64,000 bases of DNA from Gilliamella sp. ESL0441 (GCF_019469185.1 NZ_CP048264.1:2232001-2296000); one strand, 5' to 3'. Counted from the first letter of the stretch, positions 44,760 to 52,160 are shown. Translations and numbers: made by a program. Notes: a model not told the origin generated them from the sequence alone.

Positions 44760-45387
44760 AAAACTTATTATTTGTATGTCAGTATTTTTAATGATCGGAT
44801 GCAACCAAGCCCAACAGCCACAAAGTTCTAAAATCATTAGTGGAAAACCTTTTGATATCAGATACCTCGATTTTTCCGTCCCTATCGATACTCTTTTGTC
44901 TGAGTTTAAGGGTAAATACTACAAAGAACCTTTAGGAAAAATGACATCTCCTGATGATGATGAGGTGATTGGTTATACTTATATTTTAGTTCGATTAGCT
45001 GATGAAGATTTTTATTTCTATAAAGAAAACATAAAATTGGAAAGAATATTAATTATTACCGATTTAAACGGCACGATCTATTCTTATACGGGAGAAATAA
45101 AGTTACCTAAAAATGAGGTTAAACATGCAATTGAAGATTTTCGACAAAAAAACAGCCAATATTTAGAGGATAACTTAAGAGGTGAGAAGTTAGATAAAGA
45201 GTTGGAGAAAAAATTTGATTCTTATTATTACTGCTATCACTTACCAGACCGATATTTAAGTACATATATTCAGATTAGCGGAACTGATTCAAATAAATTA
45301 TTTGGCATGATTGAGGGAGAAAATCCCATTGAGCCAAAAAATGAATCACTTAAAGATCAAACAAAAGCATATATGCGTAAAAATTAG
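44746..45387 (+). CDS. Lipoprotein, candidate immunity protein
   Basis: 213 aa from TTG 44746. This start gives a compact lipoprotein signal (KLLKKLIICMSVFLMIGC, lipobox MIGC, Cys19); ATG codons at 44707/44710 lie deeper inside the effector gene and would add an untypical leader. The next gene has a matching GAATACATTGAA start context. The mature protein begins NQAQ and is acidic. Overlap with the effector gene supports a toxin-immunity pair. Family unknown. Confidence 0.6.
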   Translation: MKLLKKLIICMSVFLMIGCNQAQQPQSSKIISGKPFDIRYLDFSVPIDTLLSEFKGKYYKEPLGKMTSPDDDEVIGYTYILVRLADEDFYFYKENIKLERILIITDLNGTIYSYTGEIKLPKNEVKHAIEDFRQKNSQYLEDNLRGEKLDKELEKKFDSYYYCYHLPDRYLSTYIQISGTDSNKLFGMIEGENPIEPKNESLKDQTKAYMRKN

Positions 45388-45427
45388 TTTATAGTAAAAC
45401 ATAGAAAAAATTAGAAAGGTGAATACA

Positions 45428-46378
45428 TTGAAATTAATACCTAGAATCATCATTATACTACCGCTTATATTTATGGCAAATTGTAATCAAGCTCAAAATA
45501 ATAATCACGAAATAAAAAACCAAAAGGTAATGAAAGAAAAAACACAGCAAAACATCCAAAATGTTTTAAACAATAATAAAATAAATATGCATTCTCCTTT
45601 TTATGAAATAGAAGTATCTACCCGTGGATGTGCTATTGATTTATTTGTTAACGATATTCTCGTCTTTACAAATTATGAAACTGGAAGCATGGCGGTAGAT
45701 TGGCCGATTAATCAATGGATATTATCCAAAGAAGGAAAGCAGGCGGTAAAAGCTATAGTATATCCCTTTGATGGTCAAGAGTTTATTTCTACAAAAGCGG
45801 AAGTTGATCTAAAAGTATTTGTCAAAGATGTTTCTTTAGAAACCATGAAACGGCATGTTGTCTTAAGTTTCCCCCATATTACCTTTACTAATGATATTCA
45901 ATTGCCAGTCTTTAAAACAGAAACTTTATATTTTCAAGCAGAAGTACCATACCATTTTGAGGGTTGGACAAATTCGGTTAGTTTAGAAAAAGAAGATAAA
46001 AACAAACTTCTTAAGGAATTAGATGAATGGTATAACGAATTTTATGACATATTTACCAAGCAAGATCGTTCAAAATATATTCAGCTAACAGAACAACGCT
46101 TAAAAGAAATCAATACTTCATTTTACTTATCTGATGAGGAAATAGAGGAATTAGACTATTTTAAAAATTTACCAAGAAATTTAAAAAAAGTACCTTTAGA
46201 TGATTACGAACTCGTATTTTATGCAGATGGAAAATTGGTAGGTTTAAGAATACCTCATGAACTGTCGGGTTTTAAATTTCAATTAGATTTTAAAGAGCCG
46301 GAACAGAAGGGTAATTTTATTGAAATGGCTTTATTTCATCGAAAAAAAACAGATGCAAAATTATCAATCATAAGATGA
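45428..46378 (+). CDS. Lipoprotein, candidate immunity protein
   Basis: 316 aa from TTG 45428, preceded by AAAGGTGA. A GTG at 45419 is the alternative. Signal KLIPRIIIILPLIFMANC with Cys19 in the lipobox and the same mature start (NQAQ) as the previous lipoprotein, suggesting shared leader origin. It has a beta-rich N-domain and a helical region with YNEFYDIFTKQDRSKYIQ. The TGA stop at 46376 is followed by 22 further in-frame codons (see findings). Function inferred from position only. Confidence 0.58.
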   Translation: MKLIPRIIIILPLIFMANCNQAQNNNHEIKNQKVMKEKTQQNIQNVLNNNKINMHSPFYEIEVSTRGCAIDLFVNDILVFTNYETGSMAVDWPINQWILSKEGKQAVKAIVYPFDGQEFISTKAEVDLKVFVKDVSLETMKRHVVLSFPHITFTNDIQLPVFKTETLYFQAEVPYHFEGWTNSVSLEKEDKNKLLKELDEWYNEFYDIFTKQDRSKYIQLTEQRLKEINTSFYLSDEEIEELDYFKNLPRNLKKVPLDDYELVFYADGKLVGLRIPHELSGFKFQLDFKEPEQKGNFIEMALFHRKKTDAKLSIIR

Positions 46379-46444
46379 AATCGAAGTTATTTATTCCGTT
46401 TCCATATCCCCGAAGGCTCTGACGAATTAGAGGTAATAAGATAG
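46379..46444 (+). pseudogene. In-frame coding-like tail after the lipoprotein stop
   Basis: Immediately after the TGA of the preceding gene the same frame continues for 21 sense codons, including YLFRFHIPEGSDELEVIR, to a TAG at 46442. The composition is protein-like. It may be the former C-terminus cut off by a nonsense mutation, or a relic of recombination between cargo genes. Confidence 0.35.
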
Positions 46445-46513
46445 GGTAATAATGTAAAAATTATTTAACTAATTAATGATACTATTAAAACTAAAACATA
46501 AAAATAAATTGCC

Positions 46514-46873
46514 ATGAAAGATATATTTAGCCATACCTATTCTAAAGAAGTACAGATTATTATATTAAAATACATGAAAATTATTTCAACTTTAGATATA
46601 ACTTACCTTGAGATTTATAGAGAAAATCCAGACAATATAGAATCATATTACAGTGAACTTAAACTTAAATTAGAAGAAAAGAAATTTTTTTACTGCATGG
46701 AAGAGATTAAATTTAATGAAGTTATTGTACTTCCTAAAGGGGGCTATCTGCATGAACTAGATAAAAATACATTTTCTCCAATAGAAGAACTAACCCCTGA
46801 GAAAATTACGGAACTTGCTTATGAATATTTTCGCCCCTACCAAATTTCAAATACATATTTTAATCCTAATTAA
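46514..46873 (+). CDS. Hypothetical 119-aa protein of the T6SS island
   Basis: No recognised family. Soluble, acidic, mostly helical, with no signal peptide. KEVQIIILKYMKIISTLDIT near the start and VLPKGGYLHELDKNTFSPIE in the middle. A small cytoplasmic protein amid cargo genes may be an immunity protein to a cytoplasm-acting toxin or an orphan fragment. Leader A-rich without SD. Confidence 0.5.
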   Translation: MKDIFSHTYSKEVQIIILKYMKIISTLDITYLEIYRENPDNIESYYSELKLKLEEKKFFYCMEEIKFNEVIVLPKGGYLHELDKNTFSPIEELTPEKITELAYEYFRPYQISNTYFNPN

Positions 46874-47051
46874 TTTTTTGATTGCATAGAGTTGTAAAAA
46901 TTACCTTTTTAAACGATGGCAGTATTTACGCCTATCAAAAATAGTTGGGTAAAAGAAGAAACGCAAGGCTATTTGATTTTAACCCTTTTTATAAAGTTTA
47001 TCAGACTTTATTACTACTAAAATAATTAAAATTCATAAAATAAATTGAAAA

Positions 47052-47705
47052 ATGAAAAACATATCTTATATCTTCTATTTTTTTCTGCTGATTTTAATTG
47101 GTTGTTCAAGTAACAATATGAAAAAAATCACCATTCAACAGACCTTGCCGTTTACTTCTGATAGGTTAAAAAAATTTTATTCTATTAACAAAAATAAAGG
47201 TACTTATACAATAAATACTAAATTACTAGAAAAAAAACAATTTACTCAATCAGAAAAAAATATAGTTCCCAAAAATTTTATAACTAATTATTTAAAATCT
47301 GATTATTATTACCCTGTTTTAGAGTTTTCAAATGATTCGCATCAATTTATAGGATTGATATATAAAGGATGGTGTAATAAAAAAGAACCCTTTTTATTAT
47401 TTCAATTAAACAGTTATGACAAAGCAGGAAATATAATTGATGCTTTGGTAATAGAAGATAGATTTTCATTGGATCCAAATCGTAATATTGATTTTGCAAT
47501 CAATAAAGATGGGAAAATAATGATTAAAATAATTAAAAATTACAAGGTTTCAAAAAATTCCGAATTTGAGTGTTTATATTGGGGATTTGATCAAGATATG
47601 GTTTATAAAGAAACTAGTGTTATTCACCATGCAGATTATACAACTTGGATTTTCCTTTCAGAATTTAAAATTAACAATAATGGAAATTTTGTTTTGTTTA
47701 AGTAA
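47052..47705 (+). CDS. Lipoprotein of the T6SS island, possible orphan immunity protein
   Basis: 217 aa. Lipoprotein signal KNISYIFYFFLLILIGC (Cys18), then Lys-rich mature region and a beta-rich domain (YYPVLEFSNDSHQFIGLIYK, DKAGNIIDALVIEDRF). No family recognised. It stands alone after a 178-bp gap that contains only short relic-like frames, so its toxin partner may have been lost. Very low G+C. Confidence 0.55.
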   Translation: MKNISYIFYFFLLILIGCSSNNMKKITIQQTLPFTSDRLKKFYSINKNKGTYTINTKLLEKKQFTQSEKNIVPKNFITNYLKSDYYYPVLEFSNDSHQFIGLIYKGWCNKKEPFLLFQLNSYDKAGNIIDALVIEDRFSLDPNRNIDFAINKDGKIMIKIIKNYKVSKNSEFECLYWGFDQDMVYKETSVIHHADYTTWIFLSEFKINNNGNFVLFK

Positions 47706-47821
47706 ATTTTAGAGATATAAATTATTTCGGCCGAAAACTTAATCGCCTAAAAATTCAACAAAAACTTGGTGGAAATTTAATATTTACTATTTTAATTAAT
47801 TTACAATAAGTTATAATTAGA

Positions 47822-48103
47822 GCGTTCCCTATATGCATAGGGATAAACCGATAGCCAACAGGTTTGGCGTTTTCATGTAACCCGCGTTCCCTATATGTAT
47901 AGGGATAAACCGCGGTGTTGATCCGTGATATTGCTTTATATATAAAAGCGTTCCCTATATGCATTGGGATAAACCTCAAGAATTGCCAATACCAATCAAA
48001 ATTATATGGTTTATCCCTATATACATAGGGATAAACCGATAATAATTAACAAACAATAAATATTTAAAATTACAGTGTTCCCTATATGCGTAGGGATAAA
48101 CCT
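47822..48103. CRISPR. Degenerate CRISPR-like array, type I-E-like repeats, no cas genes
   Basis: Five 29-nt units with a CCCTAT/ATAGGG stem and a GGGATAAACC end begin at 47822, 47884, 47948, about 48010 and 48075. They resemble type I-E repeats (GTTCCC...GGGATAAACCG). Spacers are 33, 35, 33 and 36 nt, more variable than in an active array, and the repeats carry point changes. The fourth unit is a full palindrome (48008-48037) in which the left half has been replaced by the inverted right half. No cas gene is in the window. Probably a decayed or orphan mini-array. Confidence 0.6.
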
Positions 48104-48150
48104 GCAATTAAATACCTAAAAATCATTACACTTATAAATAGATAAAATAA

Positions 48151-48176
48151 AAAGGGCGTTTTAAAAACGCCCTTTT
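48151..48176. terminator. Bidirectional terminator
   Basis: AAAGGGCGTTT / AAACGCCCTTT, an 11-bp stem, ends the minus-strand tssD transcript 11 bp downstream of its stop. Confidence 0.8.
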
Positions 48177-48186
48177 ATTTAGCAAG

Positions 48187-48573
48187 TTAAACCCATTCAT
48201 TAGTGTGTGACCCCGTACCCATTTCGATTTCTTTAGCCGAAATAGTAAACGTTTCAGTTAATGGGTTAGTACCAGAAGCGTCAAAATTTTCCTCATAGTA
48301 AACTACATAACCGTCTGTAAATTTTAAGGATTTTGATGTGGCATCTGAATCCCTTTTTAAAAAAATCACCTCACCACTTTTCCTTTCAAAACTGTTAGTC
48401 ATCCATTCGAAAAAATCTGTTTCGTTTGTTGACTCAACGGTAATTGTAATTTTACCTCCTCTAGTTTCGGAAGATGGGCGACCTGTAACATCCGTTTCTT
48501 GTGCTAATTTGTAATTCACATTTAAAATGTTGTACTTCTTACCTGCAACTTCTAATCTTGATTTAAATGACAT
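48187..48573 (-). CDS. tssD: Second TssD (Hcp), Bacteroidetes T6SSiii type
   Basis: 128 aa: SFKSRLEVAGKKYNILNVNY, AQETDVTGRPSSETRGGKIT, TDFFEWMTNSFERKSGEVIF and LTETFTISAKEIEMG. It follows the canonical TssD pattern more closely than the copy at 34.2 kb and lies behind tssO, the neighbour it has in T6SSiii gene clusters. It may be the structural tube subunit, with the 34-kb copy specialised for cargo. Transcribed from the opposite strand to the rest of the island. Confidence 0.88.
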   Translation of the reverse strand: MSFKSRLEVAGKKYNILNVNYKLAQETDVTGRPSSETRGGKITITVESTNETDFFEWMTNSFERKSGEVIFLKRDSDATSKSLKFTDGYVVYYEENFDASGTNPLTETFTISAKEIEMGTGSHTNEWV

Positions 48574-48609
48574 AATAAAAAATTTGATAGTTAATAAAAT
48601 TATTTAAAT

Positions 48610-49131
48610 TTATCTGGATTGAGATAATTCTCTACAAATGATTAATTCTCGTTTTAACTGATTAATTTGGCGCAATTGATATTTGATGTTCGCTTCTAAT
48701 GTATCAACTTCTGACTTAGTATTTCCATTAGACATAATGGCTTTTTTTGATGCAATCAACGCTTGTGCCGTTAATACAAAATTCTTATATAACAGTCTTC
48801 TTCGAACACTATCTTGACTTGGAATATTTTTGTCAATATTTCTAACTATATCTATGGCTTTTTGTTGATAGTAGTACGTGTATTTTTTATTAGGTAAATC
48901 AATTGAATCAAGATACTTTCTTAACAATTCCATTTGATTTTCAAGCCTTTCTTGATATTTGTATTCACTAATAATAGCAGCATTTTCTTTTCTAAGTTGA
49001 TCGTTCTGTTTCCACGGCAATTGATAATTAAAAAATATGGAGATAATAATTAACGCAACAGTTAATATAAACAATGGAGTAAATACCAAAAAGGCATATA
49101 TACTCTCCTGTTTAAAGAGCAATTTTTTCAT
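48610..49131 (-). CDS. tssO: TssO-like T6SSiii membrane protein
   Basis: 173 aa. One membrane segment near the N-terminus (AFLVFTPLFILTVALIIISI, ~13-32), then a long periplasmic coiled coil (LRKENAAIISEYKYQERLEN; LEANIKYQLRQINQLKRELI). This size and layout match TssO, a protein specific to Bacteroidetes T6SSiii that takes part in the membrane complex. Only tssD follows it; tssN, tssP and the other core genes are not in the window. The upstream leader has a repeated TTTTAGTTAG element (49141-49160). Confidence 0.75.
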   Translation of the reverse strand: MKKLLFKQESIYAFLVFTPLFILTVALIIISIFFNYQLPWKQNDQLRKENAAIISEYKYQERLENQMELLRKYLDSIDLPNKKYTYYYQQKAIDIVRNIDKNIPSQDSVRRRLLYKNFVLTAQALIASKKAIMSNGNTKSEVDTLEANIKYQLRQINQLKRELIICRELSQSR

Positions 49132-49519
49132 TTAGTATGATTTTAGTTAGTTTTAGTTAGTTTTTTATTATTTACTTACTATCCAAATTATTTTTTAGGA
49201 TCTTGTTAAAAGATAATATGACTCACCCATAGTTGTAAGTAATATGGATATTCTTTAAATAACCAAAAAACTTTGCTAACTTAAAAAAAATATTTGAAAA
49301 TATGAAATATATTTGCATGTTTTTTATGCAATTAAAACATACATAATTGAATTAGATTATAAATAAACAATTAATTTATTAAAATAAATAAAAAGACTTC
49401 CTTTATTTTATCTAATCATACTAACTTTTTCACAAAAAAAATCTAACTAATAAATAGTTATTTTTTTCTCAATACTAACGATCAGTAAATATAAAAAGCG
49501 CAAAAGATAAAAGTAATAA
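49132..49519. other. Intergenic region between T6SS cargo and integration end
   Basis: About 390 bp, extremely AT-rich, no supported gene. It contains the tssO leader with two direct TTTTAGTTAG repeats at its left and should hold the tssO promoter on the minus strand. It marks the return to genes with sigma70-type promoters. Confidence 0.4.
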
Positions 49520-49548
49520 TTGACTATATAGAAATGTCTATATACGAT
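49520..49548 (+). promoter_or_regulatory. Sigma70 promoter with palindromic operator (copy 1)
   Basis: TTGACT, 17-bp spacer, TACGAT. The spacer contains the perfect inverted repeat TATATAGA-AATG-TCTATATA (49525-49544), so a bound repressor would block the promoter. An almost identical promoter-operator recurs at 50134-50162, including the preceding GCGCAAAA-AGATAAAA sequence. Confidence 0.75.
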
Positions 49549-49649
49549 ATGCTTAAATGAAATTACTGTAATAAAATAGCAGTCGTTATGAGTGGTATTT
49601 ATATTTAACCTGTATAATTAATTCAAGTAATTATATGGAGCTAAATTAA

Positions 49650-49934
49650 ATGACAGAAAGGTGTTTGTCGATGCTAAGAGAGAATATAGTTCTTTACAAA
49701 GTTTACGTTTTAAAACAGCGAAAAGGGGGTAGTGAGGTGGTGAAACATCTTAGTACACATACCCCGTTTTTTTCTAGTGCTAAAGCGGCTTTTTTGGAAT
49801 TGCACAAACTAAATTTTAGTAAAAATTATTTGGTTTTAATGACTAAAAACAATGTACAAATCAACGCCTATCGATACCAGTCCGTAATGGGTGATAGAGA
49901 TTATTTTGATGAAACTATGGAGTTAAGACAATGA
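49650..49934 (+). CDS. Hypothetical 94-aa protein
   Basis: Basic small protein, unknown family. Core VLYKVYVLKQRKGGSEVVKH and FFSSAKAAFLELHKLNFSKN, with YLVLMTKNNVQINAYRYQ beta strands. It resembles small accessory proteins found before RHH-like genes on proteobacterial genomic islands. SD GGAG at 9 nt. Its stop overlaps the next ATG (ATGA), so they are coupled. Controlled by the promoter-operator at 49520. Confidence 0.55.
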   Translation: MTERCLSMLRENIVLYKVYVLKQRKGGSEVVKHLSTHTPFFSSAKAAFLELHKLNFSKNYLVLMTKNNVQINAYRYQSVMGDRDYFDETMELRQ

Positions 49935-50137
49935 GTTTAACCGAAGCACAAAAAAGAGCGATGAAAAAACAGGCAGAAAAACGGATTGGAATGCCAAAAA
50001 TTCCGTGCACTTATATTACAGATGAAGAAAATGATTTGTTAATAGAAATGGCAAAGATATATGGCTCAAAAAAAGCGGCATTAATCAGAGGGTTAAGGCT
50101 ATTAAAAATAGCGCAAAAAGATAAAAATTATAATTGA
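49931..50137 (+). CDS. Small RHH-like DNA-binding protein
   Basis: 68 aa. The C-terminal half reads ITDEENDLLIEMAKIYGSKKAALIRGLRLL, similar to ribbon-helix-helix repressors (helix-turn KKAALIRGL). It begins with the lysine-rich TEAQKRAMKKQAEKRIGMPK. It is the best candidate repressor for the two identical operators, one in front of its operon and one overlapping its own stop codon. Cotranscribed with the preceding gene. Assignment moderate. Confidence 0.6.
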   Translation: MSLTEAQKRAMKKQAEKRIGMPKIPCTYITDEENDLLIEMAKIYGSKKAALIRGLRLLKIAQKDKNYN

Positions 50138-50162
50138 CTATATAGAGAGGTCTATATATAAT
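50134..50162 (+). promoter_or_regulatory. Sigma70 promoter with palindromic operator (copy 2)
   Basis: TTGACT, 17-bp spacer, TATAAT (consensus). Operator TATATAGA-GAGG-TCTATATA at 50139-50158. The -35 box contains the stop codon of the 68-aa gene. Arms are identical to copy 1. Confidence 0.8.
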
Positions 50163-50180
50163 ATTCTCATACAGTCAACC

Positions 50181-50270
50181 ATGACTAACCGAACAAAAGA
50201 TGAAGAATTAGCAAAGTTAAGGAATGAATTAGTAAGAATCAAGGCACGCATTGCGGAATTAGAGGCTTAA
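50181..50270 (+). CDS. Possible 29-aa coiled-coil peptide
   Basis: Short frame from ATG 50181 to TAA 50270: TNRTKDEELAKLRNELVRIK then ARIAELEA, a regular heptad pattern. It sits between a consensus promoter (50134-50162) and a strong terminator (50280-50306), so a ~130-nt transcript is nearly certain. Whether it acts as peptide or RNA is open, as no good SD is present. Confidence 0.45.
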   Translation: MTNRTKDEELAKLRNELVRIKARIAELEA

Positions 50271-50279
50271 TAGTCATTT

Positions 50280-50306
50280 GGGGCGTACTAAATACGCCCC
50301 TTTTTT
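50280..50306 (+). terminator. Rho-independent terminator
   Basis: GGGGCGTA-CTAAA-TACGCCCC followed by TTTTTT: perfect 8-bp GC-rich stem. Confidence 0.9.
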
Positions 50307-50343
50307 ATAGCACAAAAAGCTTAAAAATTTCTACTCTTACCTA

Positions 50344-50373
50344 TTTACACGACCACTGGTCGGGTTATATAGT
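50344..50373 (+). promoter_or_regulatory. Promoter with CGACCA-C-TGGTCG operator
   Basis: TTTACA, 18-bp spacer, TATAGT. The spacer starts with the palindrome CGACCACTGGTCG (50350-50362). It precedes the 234-aa gene at 50414 and has the same operator-in-spacer design as the two promoters to its left, with a different operator sequence. Confidence 0.6.
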
Positions 50374-50413
50374 ATAAAAAATAACTAATTGTTTTAATAA
50401 GGAAATAAATAAA

Positions 50414-51118
50414 ATGTCACAGAAAAGCCATGAACACTTAATACCTAAAGAATTGGTTGAGAAGTTCAATATACCTAAAGATTTATTTGAGAAATTCAAT
50501 TTTGCTATTAATTTAGACTTTAATGCAGACCACATCATCGATATTTTTAAATTTGAGAAATTATCAGATGAGCAAGTACAGGATAATGAAAATTTACCAA
50601 AACTTCAGTCATATAAATTATATTATAGATTCAAAAATGATGAGGATCATCAAATATTTCATGAAACAGTGTCAAAATATAGTAATGAGGAACATTGGCA
50701 AACCGAGGCTGTTAATATAAAAAAAGATTTAACTGAACTTAGTAAAATTTATAATCCTCAAAACCAAAATTATGAATTATCATCAATTATTATAGAAGAT
50801 CTGAAAGATTTAACTGAACTTAGTGAAATTTATAATCCTCAAAACCAAAATTATGAATTATCATCAATTATTATAGAAGATCTTTTGGACTGGGCTTTTT
50901 TCAATTTAAAAACTGTTTACATAAATACCAGTGATCCACAGGGTAGATTAAATATCAGTGCTGAAGAAGCATCCAAATTGTTCAAATTTGTTGAAAAACA
51001 GGCTCTAGCAAAAAATTATGAGGTTAAATGGGTTAATGCTCCTGTAGAGGGGGACACATTTAGTGATGATTTTATTGACGAAATATTATATGTCGATCGT
51101 GAATTATGGGATAAATAA
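50414..51118 (+). CDS. Hypothetical protein with internal tandem duplication
   Basis: 234 aa, family unknown. Acidic and soluble. Residues ~105-158 are two nearly identical 27-aa units (DLTELSKIYNPQNQNYELSS and DLTELSEIYNPQNQNYELSS, each followed by IIIEDL). The rest has FNFAINLDFNADHIIDIFKF and a C-terminal VDRELWDK. SD AAGGAAA at 9 nt. Four bases before the HTH protein gene, so the two are a pair, possibly toxin-antitoxin-like with the HTH partner as regulator (inference). Confidence 0.6.
   Translation: MSQKSHEHLIPKELVEKFNIPKDLFEKFNFAINLDFNADHIIDIFKFEKLSDEQVQDNENLPKLQSYKLYYRFKNDEDHQIFHETVSKYSNEEHWQTEAVNIKKDLTELSKIYNPQNQNYELSSIIIEDLKDLTELSEIYNPQNQNYELSSIIIEDLLDWAFFNLKTVYINTSDPQGRLNISAEEASKLFKFVEKQALAKNYEVKWVNAPVEGDTFSDDFIDEILYVDRELWDK
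50726..50887 (+). repeat. 81-bp in-frame tandem duplication
   Basis: Two adjacent 81-bp copies (from 50726 and 50807) almost identical at DNA level. They add 27 residues in frame. Recent slippage or recombination event. Confidence 0.9.
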
Positions 51119-51121
51119 TAC

Positions 51122-51883
51122 ATGTTAAGCAACGATTTATTATTAAAGTTCAGCCGTTTAAAGTTTGAAGAACGAGCTAAAAAAACATTGCAGCTTGCTT
51201 TTTTCGATTATGATATAGTCTCATTTCTGAATAATAACCAAATAGAATTACCCCCTATTGAAAGGATTACTGCATTTTGTGCATTGGGATTAATAAAATT
51301 TGCCTTAGAAAGTGATGTGCATATTTTAGGAGAACAAACTTTATCTAGTGCGATAGGTAAATATCAAAATAATAATAAAAATTTATATAAAAATAAATCT
51401 ACTGGTTTTATTAGGTTTGAAAATTGGCTGAAGTCGGATTCAATATTTGAATTTTATGACAAATCAATAGCAATGATCAGACTTCTTAAGGTTAAAAAGT
51501 TAAAAATTAACGCCTTAACCCTCGTTGATAGTGTCTATTTAAAACAACAAATGCTTGATGGGTTAAATTCATTTGTTCATCCTCTCGATAGATTTCCTGT
51601 TCGTGAATGTATGAATCTTCAAGTATCTTTCCCATGGTTCGGAGAAATTACGCCTGAATTAATTTTAAAATGCAGAAATGTAGCTAACCTTACTCAAAAA
51701 GAGTGTGCGGATCTTGTCTATGTAGACGAAAGAACGTGGCAACGGTGGGAATCTGGAGAAAGAAGAATGGCTAGAAATATTTTCGAACTATTTTTAATTA
51801 AAATTGGATATACTAAATATCCTCTCACTAATTCGAAGTTAGAATTTAATAACTGTGATAGGGTTAATAGAATGTTACCATAA
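51122..51883 (+). CDS. Protein with C-terminal XRE-like helix-turn-helix
   Basis: 253 aa. N-terminal helical domain of unknown type (LLLKFSRLKFEERAKKTLQL). C-terminal HTH at ~185-235: ITPELILKCRNVANLTQKEC, then DERTWQRWESGERRMARNIF, the Xre/Cro pattern where W-Q-R-W-E-S-G-E is the recognition end. Partner of the upstream 234-aa gene and the likely binder of the palindrome at 50350-50362. A hairpin terminator overlaps its stop. Confidence 0.65.
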   Translation: MLSNDLLLKFSRLKFEERAKKTLQLAFFDYDIVSFLNNNQIELPPIERITAFCALGLIKFALESDVHILGEQTLSSAIGKYQNNNKNLYKNKSTGFIRFENWLKSDSIFEFYDKSIAMIRLLKVKKLKINALTLVDSVYLKQQMLDGLNSFVHPLDRFPVRECMNLQVSFPWFGEITPELILKCRNVANLTQKECADLVYVDERTWQRWESGERRMARNIFELFLIKIGYTKYPLTNSKLEFNNCDRVNRMLP

Positions 51884-51895
51884 AATGGTAACATT
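51871..51895. terminator. Bidirectional hairpin terminator
   Basis: AATGTTACCAT-AAA-ATGGTAACATT, perfect 11-bp stem, between convergent genes. It includes the stop codon of the HTH gene. Confidence 0.7.
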
Positions 51896-51905
51896 TTGTT
51901 CATAA

Positions 51906-52100
51906 TTAATTATTGTTGTTACGTGTTAAAATGCGTGATTCAATCCATTCATCTATTTCGCTTTCAATCCATCCGACCGCTACAGATGTAAGCTTAACAT
52001 TTTTTGGAAATCTGTTTTCTGCCATTTCTTTATAAATTGAAGCACGGCACATGCCTGTTTTATGTATAACGTCTGCCAATCTAATTATCCTTTTGTTCAT
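51906..52100 (-). CDS. AlpA-family excisionase/regulator
   Basis: 64 aa from MNKRIIRLADVIHKTGMCRA, chosen because GAAGGA lies 5 nt upstream; a further in-frame ATG at 52112 has no such site. SIYKEMAENRFPKNVKLTSV and AVGWIESEIDEWIESR are the AlpA/HTH_17 pattern (recognition helix SIYKEM, wing with VGW). AlpA proteins drive excision of P4-like islands by acting with the adjacent integrase. It sits directly downstream of the integrase gene on the same strand. Confidence 0.88.
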   Translation of the reverse strand: MNKRIIRLADVIHKTGMCRASIYKEMAENRFPKNVKLTSVAVGWIESEIDEWIESRILTRNNNN

Positions 52101-52160
52101 TTTTTCCTTCATTTAATAATTGTTTAACTATGCAATGTAATAAGTGAAAGAATGTATTAA

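Noticed and set aside
45590..45670. Resemblance of the lipoprotein block LFVNDILVF to LFVNDKLI of the 84-aa family
   Set aside because: Only about eight residues match and the surrounding blocks (EIRQFG, LTG-x-NF) are missing; too short to claim homology.
46874..47051. Possible small gene starting at ATG 46916
   Set aside because: 34 codons with low-complexity tail, no ribosome site and no similarity to neighbours; at most a relic.
47755..47979. Open frame with repeated FIPMHIGN-like units
   Set aside because: Translation of the CRISPR-like repeats, a well-known artefact.
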